From assembly GCA_903878115.1 (NCBI GenBank), contig CAIRGO010000229.1, positions 1-64,000 on the forward strand: a stretch of DNA of 64,000 bases, given 5' to 3'. The position numbers were made by a program, and so were the translations under genes. The notes beneath the pieces were generated by a model, which saw only the letters and a list, made by a program, of their open reading frames with translations, ran no database searches and was not told where the DNA came from. The DNA comes from Akkermansiaceae bacterium (GTDB lineage: Bacteria > Verrucomicrobiota > Verrucomicrobiia > Verrucomicrobiales > Akkermansiaceae). Shown here piece by piece: positions 1 to 9,243 of this stretch; the first letter of the stretch is position 1, and each line of letters starts with the position of its first letter.

Positions 1-1104
1 GAGCACAAATGGATGGCCGAACACATGCTAATCACAGGCCTTCATTCGCCTGATGGCGAGGTCACTTATGTCGCCGCCGCATTCCCCTCTGCTTGTGGAA
101 AAACCAACATGGCGATGTTAGTCCCGCCCAAAGAATACCGCGATGCTGGGTGGAAAACTTCAGTCGTCGGTGATGACATCGCCTGGTTGTGGCCGCACGA
201 AGATGGCAAACTGCACGCGATCAATCCCGAAACCGGATTTTTTGGCGTAGCCCCTGGCACTTCCTACGATACCAACCAGATTGCGATGGAATCCATGCTT
301 GCTAATTCCATTTTCACCAATGTCGCGCTCACCGATGATGGCGATGTGTGGTGGGAGGGCATGACCAAAGAAGCACCCGCGCACCTGATCGATTGGACCG
401 GCCAAGACTGGTCGCCCGATTGCGGACGCACCTCATCTCATGCAAACTCTCGCTTCACCGCACCGGCCTCGCAGTGCCCTACCATCGACCCGAACTGGCA
501 AAATCCCGATGGCGTGCCGATCGATGCGATTATTTTTGGCGGACGTCGCGCGACTACTATGCCTCTAGTATTTCAAGCATTCAACTGGGGCCACGGCGTT
601 TACCTGGGCGCCACGATGGGTTCAGAAATGACCGCCGCTGCTGCGGGCACACTGGGCAAGGTTCGCCGCGACCCGATGGCGATGCTACCGTTCTGTGGGT
701 ATAACATGGGTGCCTATTTCAGTCATTGGTTAGAAATGCGCCGCTACCTTACGCATCTACCTCGTTTTTTCCATGTCAATTGGTTCCGCAAGAGCGAAGA
801 AGGAAAATTCCTCTGGCCCGGATTCGGCGAAAACATGCGCGTGCTCGAGTGGATCGTCCGTCGCTGCAAAGGCGAAGCCGCTGGACACGAAACGCAAATC
901 GGCTGGACCCCATCGTTCGAGGACTTTAATCACCAAGGTCTCGCAGGATTCGATGAAGCAAAGTTCAATCAATGCATGGCATTCGACCGCAAAGAATGGA
1001 AAGCCGAACTCGTCAGCCAGGCCGAATTTTTCATCGACCTCTACGATCACCTGCCAAAAGAATTACTCTTCCAACGCGAATTGTTAGCAGCACGCTTGGT
1101 CTAG
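1..1104 (+). CDS. pckG: Phosphoenolpyruvate carboxykinase (GTP), 3' part of gene
   Basis: Cytosolic gluconeogenic enzyme converting oxaloacetate and GTP to phosphoenolpyruvate, CO2 and GDP. The reading frame is open from base 1, so the gene is cut by the window edge and only about the C-terminal 60% is present. The kinase-1a P-loop FPSACGKTN is encoded at about 82-108, the kinase-2 metal site GDDIAW at about 169-186, and a guanine-site stretch FFGVAPGT follows. These motifs and the absence of ATP-type signatures point to the GTP class. The gene stops with TAG at 1102 and is followed by a strong hairpin, so it is probably the last gene of its transcript. Confidence 0.96.
   Translation, partial: EHKWMAEHMLITGLHSPDGEVTYVAAAFPSACGKTNMAMLVPPKEYRDAGWKTSVVGDDIAWLWPHEDGKLHAINPETGFFGVAPGTSYDTNQIAMESMLANSIFTNVALTDDGDVWWEGMTKEAPAHLIDWTGQDWSPDCGRTSSHANSRFTAPASQCPTIDPNWQNPDGVPIDAIIFGGRRATTMPLVFQAFNWGHGVYLGATMGSEMTAAAAGTLGKVRRDPMAMLPFCGYNMGAYFSHWLEMRRYLTHLPRFFHVNWFRKSEEGKFLWPGFGENMRVLEWIVRRCKGEAAGHETQIGWTPSFEDFNHQGLAGFDEAKFNQCMAFDRKEWKAELVSQAEFFIDLYDHLPKELLFQRELLAARLV
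555..570. repeat. TACTA-N6-TAGTA palindrome, copy 1
   Basis: Exact TACTA tgcctc TAGTA inside the PEP carboxykinase gene. The codons used here include CTA (Leu) and GTA (Val). One of eight exact copies in the window. Confidence 0.75.
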
Positions 1105-1120
1105 GCGATGGCCAAGCTTT

Positions 1121-1147
1121 GGAGAAGGGGTTACAAACCCCTTCTCC
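1121..1147 (+). terminator. Hairpin terminator after pckG
   Basis: A perfect 12-bp stem (GGAGAAGGGGTT / AACCCCTTCTCC) with a 3-nt loop starts 17 bases after the pckG stop. The T-run after it is short (TTATT), so termination strength is uncertain, but stem length and position fit an intrinsic terminator. Confidence 0.75.
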
Positions 1148-1336
1148 TTATTGCGCCTAATCTAGTTATTATCAATCGCAACCAGCAATAGATTTTTTAC
1201 ATCTCCCCCCGCTGTCTTTCTTCGCGACTTCGTGGCTTCGTGTGAATATAAACTTTCAAAACTACGTGCAAGACCAACAACTAGTCACCCCAACAAACCA
1301 CTTGCATCAGCCTGTGATTTAGCTAGATTCATAGCC

Positions 1337-3337
1337 ATGCAAGATCATCACGCCAGACTAGCACTCACCTTGCTTATCGGCGTTTCACTGGGCGCGGCAA
1401 CTGGCTATTTCACAAATTTTTCACGATGCTCCACAGCTCCTGTCACGGAGACAATTCCCACCTTCGACGACGCTCAATTTGCCAAATCCGCTGATGTGGA
1501 TAGCCGCTTAATCCTTGCCCGACAGCTCCCTTCCGCCGATGCCGCGAAGTGTGCGAGTCTCGCAAAAGCAATGCTCACCAAAAGTGTTGTTTCTGTTAGT
1601 TATGTTGGAGACCCATTCGCTGTTCCGCCTTCTGAAGAAATCCGTAATGCGCCTTTGCCTGAGGTCGCGTGGGAGGGCTTATTCAAGCGCTGGATGCAAG
1701 TGGCCCCCCTGGCCGCGTGGGATTTTGTTGTGGCGCATCACAGTGAAGAATTACCCTTGCGTGAGTCAGCTCTCAAACAATGGGCGAGCATCGATACACT
1801 TGCCGCGGCTAGTGCTGCGGGTGACGATATCACAGAAGAGGAAAAAATGATCATCGTGCTCTCAAGCACAGAACACGACCCAGCAAGCGGTCTTGCGTTA
1901 GTCTTAAAGTGGACATTGAATTTAACCAAAGAAATTAGCGACCCATTTTCATCACTTGATAATTATATCGAAAATTTACTCACCTCCCTTGCGAAAAAAT
2001 CCCCAAGGCTAGCTTTAGAATGGTGCGAAGCAAATACACCCGATCGGCTCTCAGCCGTTTGCATCGGCTGGAGCCGGAATAATCCCGCCGCCTACTTGGA
2101 ATGGATCAAGTCCCGCCCTGTTAAGGAACAGCAGGACATTATGGTTGAACTCTGTGACCAACCAGACGTTACCGCATCTTACGTGCGCTATATCGCTACA
2201 TTAAGCAACGCCGAGCAAGTGAAAAATATCATTCTCGATGCGTTGGTCTACATCGCCAATCGCGATGAGACATTGTCGCAAGAGTTGATTGACGAACTGC
2301 TGCCGAATCCCACTGATCGTATGGTGGCGCGCGCAGACATCTGTGACAAACTGCGACAAATCGATCCACGCAAGGCAATGGATTTCATTCTCCCTTCCCT
2401 GCGCACTGCAATGCCTTTGTTTGAAATTCCTATCCGCCAAAATTGGGGATGTTTTGGTTCGGGATTCCCGACAACATCATCGCCCACTCCAGACTGCTCC
2501 TCCATGTCAAACGCATTCGGCTCCTACATCGAACTAGGACCCGCTGCTGGCGTTGGTAAAACCGAGGTCCTTCAGATGCTTGGTCAATTTCATCCTCAGT
2601 ATCTCCCTTGGATGTTGCAGGAAAATATCTATGGACTTTCTCAACTCCTAGGACCGCCGGCACAGTGGCTACAACCATTTGTGGCGAATGCGACCCGTGA
2701 AGAAATAGCTAATATAACAGATTCTTTCTATTACAAAACGACCGATCAGGCCTTGCAAGATGCCAAATCCCTAGCCCCTGGTGTGCTACGGGATACGATC
2801 ATCGAAAGCGCGGTTGAGATGATGCTGGATGCGGATACCCCCGTCGCGGAAGTCATGAATCAGATCAACAAACTCGGTAACAATCAGGTGGATCTTAGCG
2901 GAATTTATTTCGCCTGGATGGATAGCGATCCCGCCGCCGCGATGAAACATTTTGCTGAGGACAAAGACCATACACATTATGAGTGGGATAGTATGATCCG
3001 TAAGGGTCAGGAACAGTATTTTGAGCAAATTCAAACCATGGCTGAAAAATTGCCACCTGGAGAGTTGCGAAATGATGTAGCAAAATCACTCGGGACTAAG
3101 GCACTGGAAACAAATCACGACTACGTCACATCCATGTATTGGGCCACTGAAATCACAACAAAAGAACAGCGCTCCGAACAAATTCGTGACTTGTTAGATG
3201 ATTTGCAAAAAAATCGAACTGCCGCACAAAACAAAGATCTGATCGCTGGCATTCGCAGCAACATCGAAAATTCTTCGCTGAGTGCCTTAGAGAAAGCTCG
3301 CTGGTTGGAGCGAATCGAAACCGAAGTAGCACCATGA
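1337..3337 (+). CDS. Membrane-anchored helical-repeat protein, function unknown
   Basis: Predicted 666-residue protein, not recognised. The ATG at 1337 is preferred over an in-frame upstream start at 1232 because it places a hydrophobic segment (LALTLLIGVSLGAATGYF) at the N-terminus, acting as a signal anchor or uncleaved signal. The rest is largely helical and contains loosely repeated units with a W...DP.AA pattern, for example WSRNNPAAYLEW and WMDSDPAAAMKH, reminiscent of repeat scaffolds common in Verrucomicrobia and Planctomycetes. Its stop overlaps the start of the next gene by 4 bases (ATGA), so the two are probably translated together and may form an envelope complex. No catalytic motif is visible. 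Confidence 0.8.
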   Translation: MQDHHARLALTLLIGVSLGAATGYFTNFSRCSTAPVTETIPTFDDAQFAKSADVDSRLILARQLPSADAAKCASLAKAMLTKSVVSVSYVGDPFAVPPSEEIRNAPLPEVAWEGLFKRWMQVAPLAAWDFVVAHHSEELPLRESALKQWASIDTLAAASAAGDDITEEEKMIIVLSSTEHDPASGLALVLKWTLNLTKEISDPFSSLDNYIENLLTSLAKKSPRLALEWCEANTPDRLSAVCIGWSRNNPAAYLEWIKSRPVKEQQDIMVELCDQPDVTASYVRYIATLSNAEQVKNIILDALVYIANRDETLSQELIDELLPNPTDRMVARADICDKLRQIDPRKAMDFILPSLRTAMPLFEIPIRQNWGCFGSGFPTTSSPTPDCSSMSNAFGSYIELGPAAGVGKTEVLQMLGQFHPQYLPWMLQENIYGLSQLLGPPAQWLQPFVANATREEIANITDSFYYKTTDQALQDAKSLAPGVLRDTIIESAVEMMLDADTPVAEVMNQINKLGNNQVDLSGIYFAWMDSDPAAAMKHFAEDKDHTHYEWDSMIRKGQEQYFEQIQTMAEKLPPGELRNDVAKSLGTKALETNHDYVTSMYWATEITTKEQRSEQIRDLLDDLQKNRTAAQNKDLIAGIRSNIENSSLSALEKARWLERIETEVAP

Positions 3338-4680
3338 AAAAACTCCTGCTCTACTTTGTCATCGCATTTTTGTTAGGTTTTGTCGGATTCGCCATCATCA
3401 ACCGACAATCTTCGCATGTATCAACGTTGGCTCCTGCCACGACAGCGCGAAGCAACACAGGCAAGCACGTGGACGATTCGTTCAGTGAATATGAAAGCAT
3501 GATGCTCGATGACGAGGAAAAGACCACCATGCTCATCGGTCAAGCCAATGATCTCAATTCGCTATTAGGGCTAGCAGAAAAATTTTGGACTGACTCCGGA
3601 GAATACAATCGACTCGCTGATGAATCGAGTGATCTGATTCAAAAGATCGCCAAAATGTATCCCGCACAAGCGCTGCGCTATTACGCCACGCTGCCAAGCA
3701 ATGTGACCATGAATCAATTGATGTCGGAAGGCATCATCATTGCTTGGGTCCAATTGGATTTCTCTGCATGCCTTGCCTACCTCGATCATGACGAAAATTT
3801 ACCCATCAATAAATTTTGTGAAACCTGGTCAGAATTTGTTCGAAACAATCTCCGCGAAAAATCGGCGGAATCTGCCCTAGCCTTTGCCAAACTCAGTCGG
3901 GCAAAACAACAAGCACTGATGGAAAATTTTCGTAGTGACGATGAAATCGCGCTAGCGTTGCTGCCGGTGATCAATGATCCCGTGATGCTTGCCCAAGCGC
4001 AGCAAATGGTAGAGAAAGCGAAGGAATCTGCACAGCCCCAAGCAGCCGCTGATCCAGAAGTAAAAAAGGAGCAAGAAAGAATTGCTGCATTAGTAGAACA
4101 ATACAAAACAAGTAAACCCGAACCACAGCAAGTGACAAAAATTCTCGATGGATTGAAGTGGGAGAGCGATCGCAGCAAAATTTTCGATGTGATTCTCGAG
4201 CCATCGCTGGAAGAGCAAAACAACACACCATTGTGGTTAGCGCGCCTATCAGCGGTGTTAGCCAACGTAAACGAGCCTCCTCCTTACCCGCCAGATAAAA
4301 CCGGCAACGCCGGCTACGAGCATCAAGAAGAGCTAGAGTTATGGTTGCCAACCCAGTCACCGCAACTCCAACGCGCGTGGGCAGATAATCTGATCGACCA
4401 ACAATCACCTGAAGATGCGATGACTTGGATCGAGAATCTCAGCACCGCCTCACTGCGCAGTGATATGCGTGAACACGTAATTCAAACATGGACCGACAGC
4501 GATCCGCAAGAAGCGGCACAGTATATCGTTACAAAATCCACCACTGAGGAGCAAGGAGATCTACTACCGCAAGCCGTTTATGCATGGGCACTGAACGACT
4601 TTGCCTCCGCTCGAAAATGGCTAGAGGCACAAACCGATTCTCCCGCCAAAACGGCGGCCTTGAAGAAATTAGAAAAATAA
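3334..4680 (+). CDS. Second membrane-anchored helical-repeat protein, function unknown
   Basis: Predicted 448-residue protein whose ATG lies inside the TGA of the upstream gene, indicating translational coupling. It begins with a hydrophobic segment (LLLYFVIAFLLGFVGFAII), then a charged and glutamine-rich helical region. The C-terminal part has the same repeat style as its neighbour (WTDSDPQEAAQYI, YAWALNDFASARKWL). The shared architecture suggests the two arose by duplication, although overall similarity by eye is low. No enzyme signature is seen. An exported or periplasm-facing structural role is inference only. Confidence 0.8.
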   Translation: MKKLLLYFVIAFLLGFVGFAIINRQSSHVSTLAPATTARSNTGKHVDDSFSEYESMMLDDEEKTTMLIGQANDLNSLLGLAEKFWTDSGEYNRLADESSDLIQKIAKMYPAQALRYYATLPSNVTMNQLMSEGIIIAWVQLDFSACLAYLDHDENLPINKFCETWSEFVRNNLREKSAESALAFAKLSRAKQQALMENFRSDDEIALALLPVINDPVMLAQAQQMVEKAKESAQPQAAADPEVKKEQERIAALVEQYKTSKPEPQQVTKILDGLKWESDRSKIFDVILEPSLEEQNNTPLWLARLSAVLANVNEPPPYPPDKTGNAGYEHQEELELWLPTQSPQLQRAWADNLIDQQSPEDAMTWIENLSTASLRSDMREHVIQTWTDSDPQEAAQYIVTKSTTEEQGDLLPQAVYAWALNDFASARKWLEAQTDSPAKTAALKKLEK

Positions 4681-4731
4681 ATCTCTAAAAGCCTGATCAC
4701 TGCTCACTGATCACTCACAACTTCTCCCCAA

Positions 4732-5346
4732 TCACTTCACCAAATCTTTGATCGTGCGACGGTCGATATCTTTAATCAACCTCAGCATCGTATCCTCTTC
4801 GGCGCCGTCTTTTCCTGTCAATTTGACCATGCAATTGTCATCAAATGGCATATTGATCTCTAGGTTTTTTGCATCGAGTTTTTTGATCAACACATTTTCA
4901 CCACCAGCACGTTTGATTTCAAATCCTTGGGATTTGGCAATGTTGTCATTGGTATAAAGCCCACGCATCAGTTTGATGAACGATGATCCAAAATACACCT
5001 CTAACAGAATTTCTTGTTGTCCGGCTTTTTGCTTGTAGATTTTTTTGACGACCTTCCCTCCACCCATCAATGGCCCCACGTCCTCGGTCTTCATTTCTTC
5101 GGTGTCCCAGCCTTCTGGCGCATCAGGCAAGGTCGCGCCCATTTGCTCTGATTTCATTTTATCAAGAATTGCTTTGGCTTTTTCTAACGAAACCGCAGCC
5201 TCCGCAACTTTCCCCGCACGATAGTCCATCACCGACTGGCGCAATGCCTCTTCATACGGACTCGTTTTGCCGAGCTGAGCAGTGGCACTACCCATCGCAG
5301 CAAGGAATGACAGACAGAGAATCGCGAAACGCTTTTGAATATTCAT
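4732..5346 (-). CDS. Exported protein of unknown function
   Basis: Predicted 204-residue secreted protein. The ATG at 5346 is chosen because it begins a clear signal peptide (KRFAILCLSFLAAMGSATAQ, cleavage near AQ); the longer upstream reading adds an unlikely leader. The mature part has a short helical region, then LPDAPEGW, a GPLMGGGK turn, and a C-terminal half of alternating strands. The layout resembles a small family of uncharacterised bacterial periplasmic proteins with an LPxAPEGW start, but I cannot name a domain. It is convergent with the preceding repeat-protein pair. Confidence 0.75.
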   Translation of the reverse strand: MNIQKRFAILCLSFLAAMGSATAQLGKTSPYEEALRQSVMDYRAGKVAEAAVSLEKAKAILDKMKSEQMGATLPDAPEGWDTEEMKTEDVGPLMGGGKVVKKIYKQKAGQQEILLEVYFGSSFIKLMRGLYTNDNIAKSQGFEIKRAGGENVLIKKLDAKNLEINMPFDDNCMVKLTGKDGAEEDTMLRLIKDIDRRTIKDLVK

Positions 5347-5463
5347 GACGTCTAAGAAGTAGAGCAATTCCCAAATATTGCAAGGGAGAATCATCGCGCG
5401 CCCGAAACGTTAGCTTGCCATCTCGATTTCATCTGATAGCTTAAGCGCTTACCAACTAACGTT

Positions 5464-6135
5464 ATGGACCTACTTACTACTCGTAAATCATTGATCGCTC
5501 GCCGTAGTTTCCTCTCGCGTAGTGCGATGGCAGCAGCTTTTTTCGCCGCACCGGGCGCGTTTGCTGAAGCGCTAGTGCAAACTCCTAAGCAGACAGAAGG
5601 TCCCTTTTATCCAGATCATCTGCCGCTCGATACCGACAATGATTTGATTATTCTCAACGCCAGCACCACACCAGCTATCGGCGATGTTACTTATCTGAGC
5701 GGCAGAATTCTCGATGCCTCTGGCGAACCAGTACGTGGTGCCGTAGTAGAAATTTGGCAATGTGACCATGAAGGCGCCTACTTACATAGCAAAGGCCAAA
5801 GCGGCGACAAAAGGGATACTAATTTCCAAGGGTTCGGTCGTTTTCTCACAGGCAGCAAAGGCGAATATTTGTTCCGCACGATCAAGCCCGTGAGTTACCC
5901 AGGCCGCTCACCGCACATTCATTTTAAAATCAAAGCAAAGGGCAAAGATCTGTTAGTCACGCAATGTTACATCAAGGGCGATGAACGCAATCTCAAAGAT
6001 ATTGTCTTCAAAAACATCAAAGATGAAAAAGCCCGCGCTTCGGTAGAGGTCGATTTCGCTCCGCTCAAAAATGCCAAAGCGGGTGAACTCGCTGCCGTTT
6101 TCGATATCGTGCTGGGCATGACTCCCGAGGGCTAA
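5464..6135 (+). CDS. Tat-exported intradiol ring-cleavage dioxygenase
   Basis: 223-residue member of the protocatechuate 3,4-dioxygenase / catechol 1,2-dioxygenase superfamily, which uses non-heme Fe(III) to open catechol-type rings between the two hydroxyls. The N-terminus carries a twin-arginine signal (ARRSFLSRS, residues 12-20, then a hydrophobic stretch ending AFA). The four expected iron ligands are visible: Tyr106 (EGAY), Tyr145, His151 and His153 (SYPGRSPHIHF). The QTEGPFYP opening of the core is typical. Export with cofactor loaded suggests action on external aromatics. No other aromatic-degradation genes are nearby, so the substrate is unknown. Confidence 0.9.
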   Translation: MDLLTTRKSLIARRSFLSRSAMAAAFFAAPGAFAEALVQTPKQTEGPFYPDHLPLDTDNDLIILNASTTPAIGDVTYLSGRILDASGEPVRGAVVEIWQCDHEGAYLHSKGQSGDKRDTNFQGFGRFLTGSKGEYLFRTIKPVSYPGRSPHIHFKIKAKGKDLLVTQCYIKGDERNLKDIVFKNIKDEKARASVEVDFAPLKNAKAGELAAVFDIVLGMTPEG

Positions 6136-6240
6136 GGTTCCTTCTCTTGGATTCTTACGGTCATGTAGAACGCCGTAAAGAAATAACCTTTCCAAACATC
6201 GCCCCGCGTGTTTCTCTGGCGCGTGTCTGCTCCGGGAGAA

Positions 6241-7788
6241 ATGGTTGATATTATCTTGCCTCTGTCTATTTCAGAGGATCAATCGGCGTGGCGTAATGCC
6301 GTAGCGGAAAAACTCAAACTGCCTCTCAGTCGCATCAAGGATCTGAAAATGCGCAAGCATTCGATCGATGCCCGCCAGCGCACGATCAAGGTGCAGCTGC
6401 GCTTAGAAGTTGGCATTGATCATTTGCTCGATGCCGATGTGCATCCGGCATGGACTTGTCCGACGATCTCCCCAAACGCAAAAGTTGCGATCATCATTGG
6501 CTGCGGTCCTGCGGGGATGTTTGCCGCATTGCGCTGCCTAGAACGCGGGATCAAACCGATTGTGTTAGAGCGTGGCAAAGATGCCAGCGCGCGACGCTTC
6601 GATCTCGCCCCGCTACTGCGCGAAGGACGGGTGGTCGAGGACTCGAATTATTGCTTTGGTGAAGGCGGCGCTGGCACATTTTCTGATGGCAAACTTTATA
6701 CCCGCGCCACCAAACGCGGACCCGTGGCGACCATTTATGACATCCTCGTCGCGCACGGTGCTCCTGAAAAAATTCTCACCGACGCCCATCCTCACATCGG
6801 ATCAAATTTGCTGCCTAACCTAGTAAAAGCCATTCGCCATTCGATCATCGCAGCCGGCGGCGAAGTTCATTTCCAAAAGAAAGTCAGCGATCTGATCATC
6901 GACAATCACATCGTGCGCGGCGTGGTCTGTGCCGATGGTTCCAGCTTCGAGGCTGATTCGGTGGTCCTCGCCACGGGACATTCGGCGCGTGACATCTATC
7001 AATTGCTCGCACGAAAAAATATTCTGTTAGAGAAAAAAGCCTTTGCCGTTGGTGTCCGCATCGAGCACCCACAGGCATTGATCGATCAAGTGCAGTACCA
7101 CATTCCGCGTGGTGAAGAACGTCCGCGACAGTTGCCCGCCGCGCGCTATCGATTGGCGACCAAAATCGATGACCGTGGTGTGCATAGTTTTTGTATGTGC
7201 CCCGGTGGCTGGATCGTACCAGCTGCCACCGAGAATGATGAAGTCGTGGTCAATGGCATGAGCCTAGCGCGTCGTGATTCCCCCTTTGCCAACAGCGGCA
7301 TGGTGGTGACCGTAGAACCAGAAGACACGGCTCCTTTTGTCAAAGAGCACGGCATTCTTTCTGGCATTGCCTTTCAAAAAAATCTCGAATGCGTCGCTAA
7401 GCAATCGGGCGGTGGTGGACAAAAAGCTCCCGCGCAACGGGTCATGGATTTTCTGAGCGGTAAAATCTCGCGCGACCTTCCTGCCATGAGTTATTTCCCC
7501 GGTGCTACATCGGCACCACTGCATGAACTGATGCCACAGTGGATGGTGCGACGCATGCGCACCGGACTAAAATTGTTCGGCAATCAAATCCGCGGCTACA
7601 CTGGCAGCGATGGACTTTTGTTAGGCTTTGAAACCCGCACCAGTTCCCCGGTGCGCATTCCGCGCGATGAACACACCTTACAGCACCCGCAATTGGCGCG
7701 GTTTTTCCCCTGCGGCGAAGGGGCCGGCTACGCTGGCGGCATCGTCAGTGCTGCGCTCGATGGTTTAAAAATCGCCGATGCTTTGTGA
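6241..7788 (+). CDS. FAD-dependent dehydrogenase, COG2509 type
   Basis: About 515 residues. The ATG at 6241 is preferred over GTG at 6208 because GGGAGA lies about 5 bases upstream, one of the clearer Shine-Dalgarno sites in the window. After an N-terminal basic domain of about 80 residues comes the dinucleotide-binding motif GCGPAGMFAALRCLERG. The family hallmarks NYCFGEGGAGTFSDGKLYTR and FCMCPGGWIVPAATE follow, with a C-terminal GEGAGYAGGIVSAALDG FAD-site segment. The family is conserved but its physiological substrate is unknown. It ends just before an inverted repeat shared with the converging gene. Confidence 0.9.
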   Translation: MVDIILPLSISEDQSAWRNAVAEKLKLPLSRIKDLKMRKHSIDARQRTIKVQLRLEVGIDHLLDADVHPAWTCPTISPNAKVAIIIGCGPAGMFAALRCLERGIKPIVLERGKDASARRFDLAPLLREGRVVEDSNYCFGEGGAGTFSDGKLYTRATKRGPVATIYDILVAHGAPEKILTDAHPHIGSNLLPNLVKAIRHSIIAAGGEVHFQKKVSDLIIDNHIVRGVVCADGSSFEADSVVLATGHSARDIYQLLARKNILLEKKAFAVGVRIEHPQALIDQVQYHIPRGEERPRQLPAARYRLATKIDDRGVHSFCMCPGGWIVPAATENDEVVVNGMSLARRDSPFANSGMVVTVEPEDTAPFVKEHGILSGIAFQKNLECVAKQSGGGGQKAPAQRVMDFLSGKISRDLPAMSYFPGATSAPLHELMPQWMVRRMRTGLKLFGNQIRGYTGSDGLLLGFETRTSSPVRIPRDEHTLQHPQLARFFPCGEGAGYAGGIVSAALDGLKIADAL

Positions 7789-7804
7789 TCGATGATAACG
7801 CTTT

Positions 7805-7826
7805 AATTACTACAAAAATAGTAATT
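7805..7826. terminator. Hairpin between convergent genes, containing TACTA-N6-TAGTA
   Basis: Perfect 8-bp inverted repeat AATTACTA caaaaa TAGTAATT in the 38-bp gap between two convergent genes. It could act as a weak bidirectional terminator, but the stem is pure A+T apart from one C:G pair. It contains copy 2 of the TACTA-N6-TAGTA palindrome (7808-7823), which may be the real reason for its conservation. Confidence 0.5.
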
Positions 7827-8693
7827 CTACATCCCCACCGGATGCCAAGTCGTCTTGCTCTCGGTGAAATCACGGATCTGATACAGGCCTTGCGCGCTGT
7901 CGGCAAACCAATCGATGATATTTTCAGTGTTATGAAACTTCACTCGTTTCACATGTTCTGCCGCGCCTTGTTGTAAGATAATCCGCTCCGCTTTTGTCGC
8001 CACGGCAGCGATGCCGCGCAAATGCGCATGGGTGGAAAATGTGGGGATCATTTCACTGCGCTGACCAGTAAGAATATTCACCACCCCGCCTGGCAGGTCG
8101 CTAGTGGCCAGCATTTCCCCTAACAAAATCGCCGGATAAGGATGCACGCTCGATGCCGCTGCCACCACCGCATTGCCACTGCAAATGATCGGCAATACCA
8201 GAGAAATCAATCCAAGCAGCGGGCATTCATCGGGCGCGATCACGCCAATCACTCCCATCGCTTCGATCACGGTGAAATTAAAATGCGCCGAGGCCACAGG
8301 ATTCACACTACCTAATAGTGCCTGGTATTTATCGGTCCAGCCCGCGTAGTGAACGATGCGTTCGATGCTCGCCGCCACTTCTTTTTCCGCCTGTTTTTTG
8401 TTCGTGCCATCCAGTGCAATTGCCGCGACCATCTCCGCGCTGCGTGCTTCTAACATTTCTGCAAGACGATAAAGAATTTGCCCACGATTGTAGCCGCTGC
8501 GTTTCGCCCACTCCGCTCCTGCTTTCGCAGCCGCCTCCACAGCATTCCGCAAATCCTTACGTGTGCAGAGCGGCATGTTCGCAAAAAAATTGCCCTCCCC
8601 ATCATGCCAAGCACTCACTCGCCCACTCTCGGAGCGAATAAAAGCGCCACCCACATAACATTTCGGAGTCTTCGTGATAGGCAGTCGTGACAT
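7827..8693 (-). CDS. Truncated aldehyde dehydrogenase-family protein lacking the catalytic half
   Basis: 288 residues, against about 480-500 for a normal aldehyde dehydrogenase. The N-terminal substrate/Rossmann part is recognisable (YVGGAFIRSESGR, EAMGVIGVIAPDECPLLGLISLVLPIICSGNAVV, LPGGVVNILTG). It then jumps to a short C-terminal tail ending YQIRDFTESKTTWHPVG. The segments with the catalytic Glu (ELGGK) and the nucleophile Cys are absent, so ordinary dehydrogenase activity is not expected. The frame is open and clean, so this looks like a maintained short paralogue or pseudoenzyme rather than recent decay. Short family members that pair with a full-length one are known elsewhere; no full-length partner is in this window. 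Confidence 0.85.
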   Translation of the reverse strand: MSRLPITKTPKCYVGGAFIRSESGRVSAWHDGEGNFFANMPLCTRKDLRNAVEAAAKAGAEWAKRSGYNRGQILYRLAEMLEARSAEMVAAIALDGTNKKQAEKEVAASIERIVHYAGWTDKYQALLGSVNPVASAHFNFTVIEAMGVIGVIAPDECPLLGLISLVLPIICSGNAVVAAASSVHPYPAILLGEMLATSDLPGGVVNILTGQRSEMIPTFSTHAHLRGIAAVATKAERIILQQGAAEHVKRVKFHNTENIIDWFADSAQGLYQIRDFTESKTTWHPVGM

Positions 8694-8844
8694 AAGTTAA
8701 GAATGTTGAACACGTGCATCGTGCATCAATTCACAACACTCCGCAAGTATTTCTATCCCAACTCACTGCTCACTTTCTAACTTCTTCACTATAATTCTGA
8801 TTCGCCTTTACAAGCTATGCTCCCGCATTCTACATCCGCGCGAA

Positions 8845-9243
8845 ATGTTTTCCCAAGATCCCATTGAATGGCCAGATGAAGTAGAAGTTTTGATCGATCA
8901 CCTCGAGAACGAATCAGCCGAGCGTGCTCTCAGCCGCGAAGAACGTGCACTGATGGATGTTTATGAAACCGTGCCCGTGTTAGAAAGTGAGGACTGCTTG
9001 CATGAGTTCTGGCAAAGTGCGGTAGATCACCAGCGCATCATCAATTCTTTTGATCTCATCGGTGCCACTACCCTCGTCGATCCGCTCAATGCCAGCCGTT
9101 GGTGCGGCACTCGTAGCCAAGAACGCGGCGGCTACAGTGAAACCGAAGCTGATTACCTTGCCACTATCGAAGAAGATGTCCCCACTGGCCTAGATGAACT
9201 CATCGACCTAGTGCTTGATTTTATCGAGGAAGAGCTTGGGTGA
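8845..9243 (+). CDS. Small acidic protein, function unknown
   Basis: 132 residues, strongly acidic (many Glu and Asp, ending DLVLDFIEEELG), with no signal peptide or membrane segment and therefore probably cytoplasmic. Contains WPDEVEVLIDHLENE near the start and a central HEFWQSAVDHQRIINSF helix. I do not recognise the family. A TATAAT hexamer at 8790 lies about 50 bases upstream. It is the last backbone gene before the GC-rich island. Confidence 0.65.
   Translation: MFSQDPIEWPDEVEVLIDHLENESAERALSREERALMDVYETVPVLESEDCLHEFWQSAVDHQRIINSFDLIGATTLVDPLNASRWCGTRSQERGGYSETEADYLATIEEDVPTGLDELIDLVLDFIEEELG

Noticed and set aside
4691-4716. TGATCACTGCTCACTGATCAC repeat after the second repeat-protein gene as terminator
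   Set aside because: It is a direct/palindromic low-complexity word without a stable GC stem or T-run.
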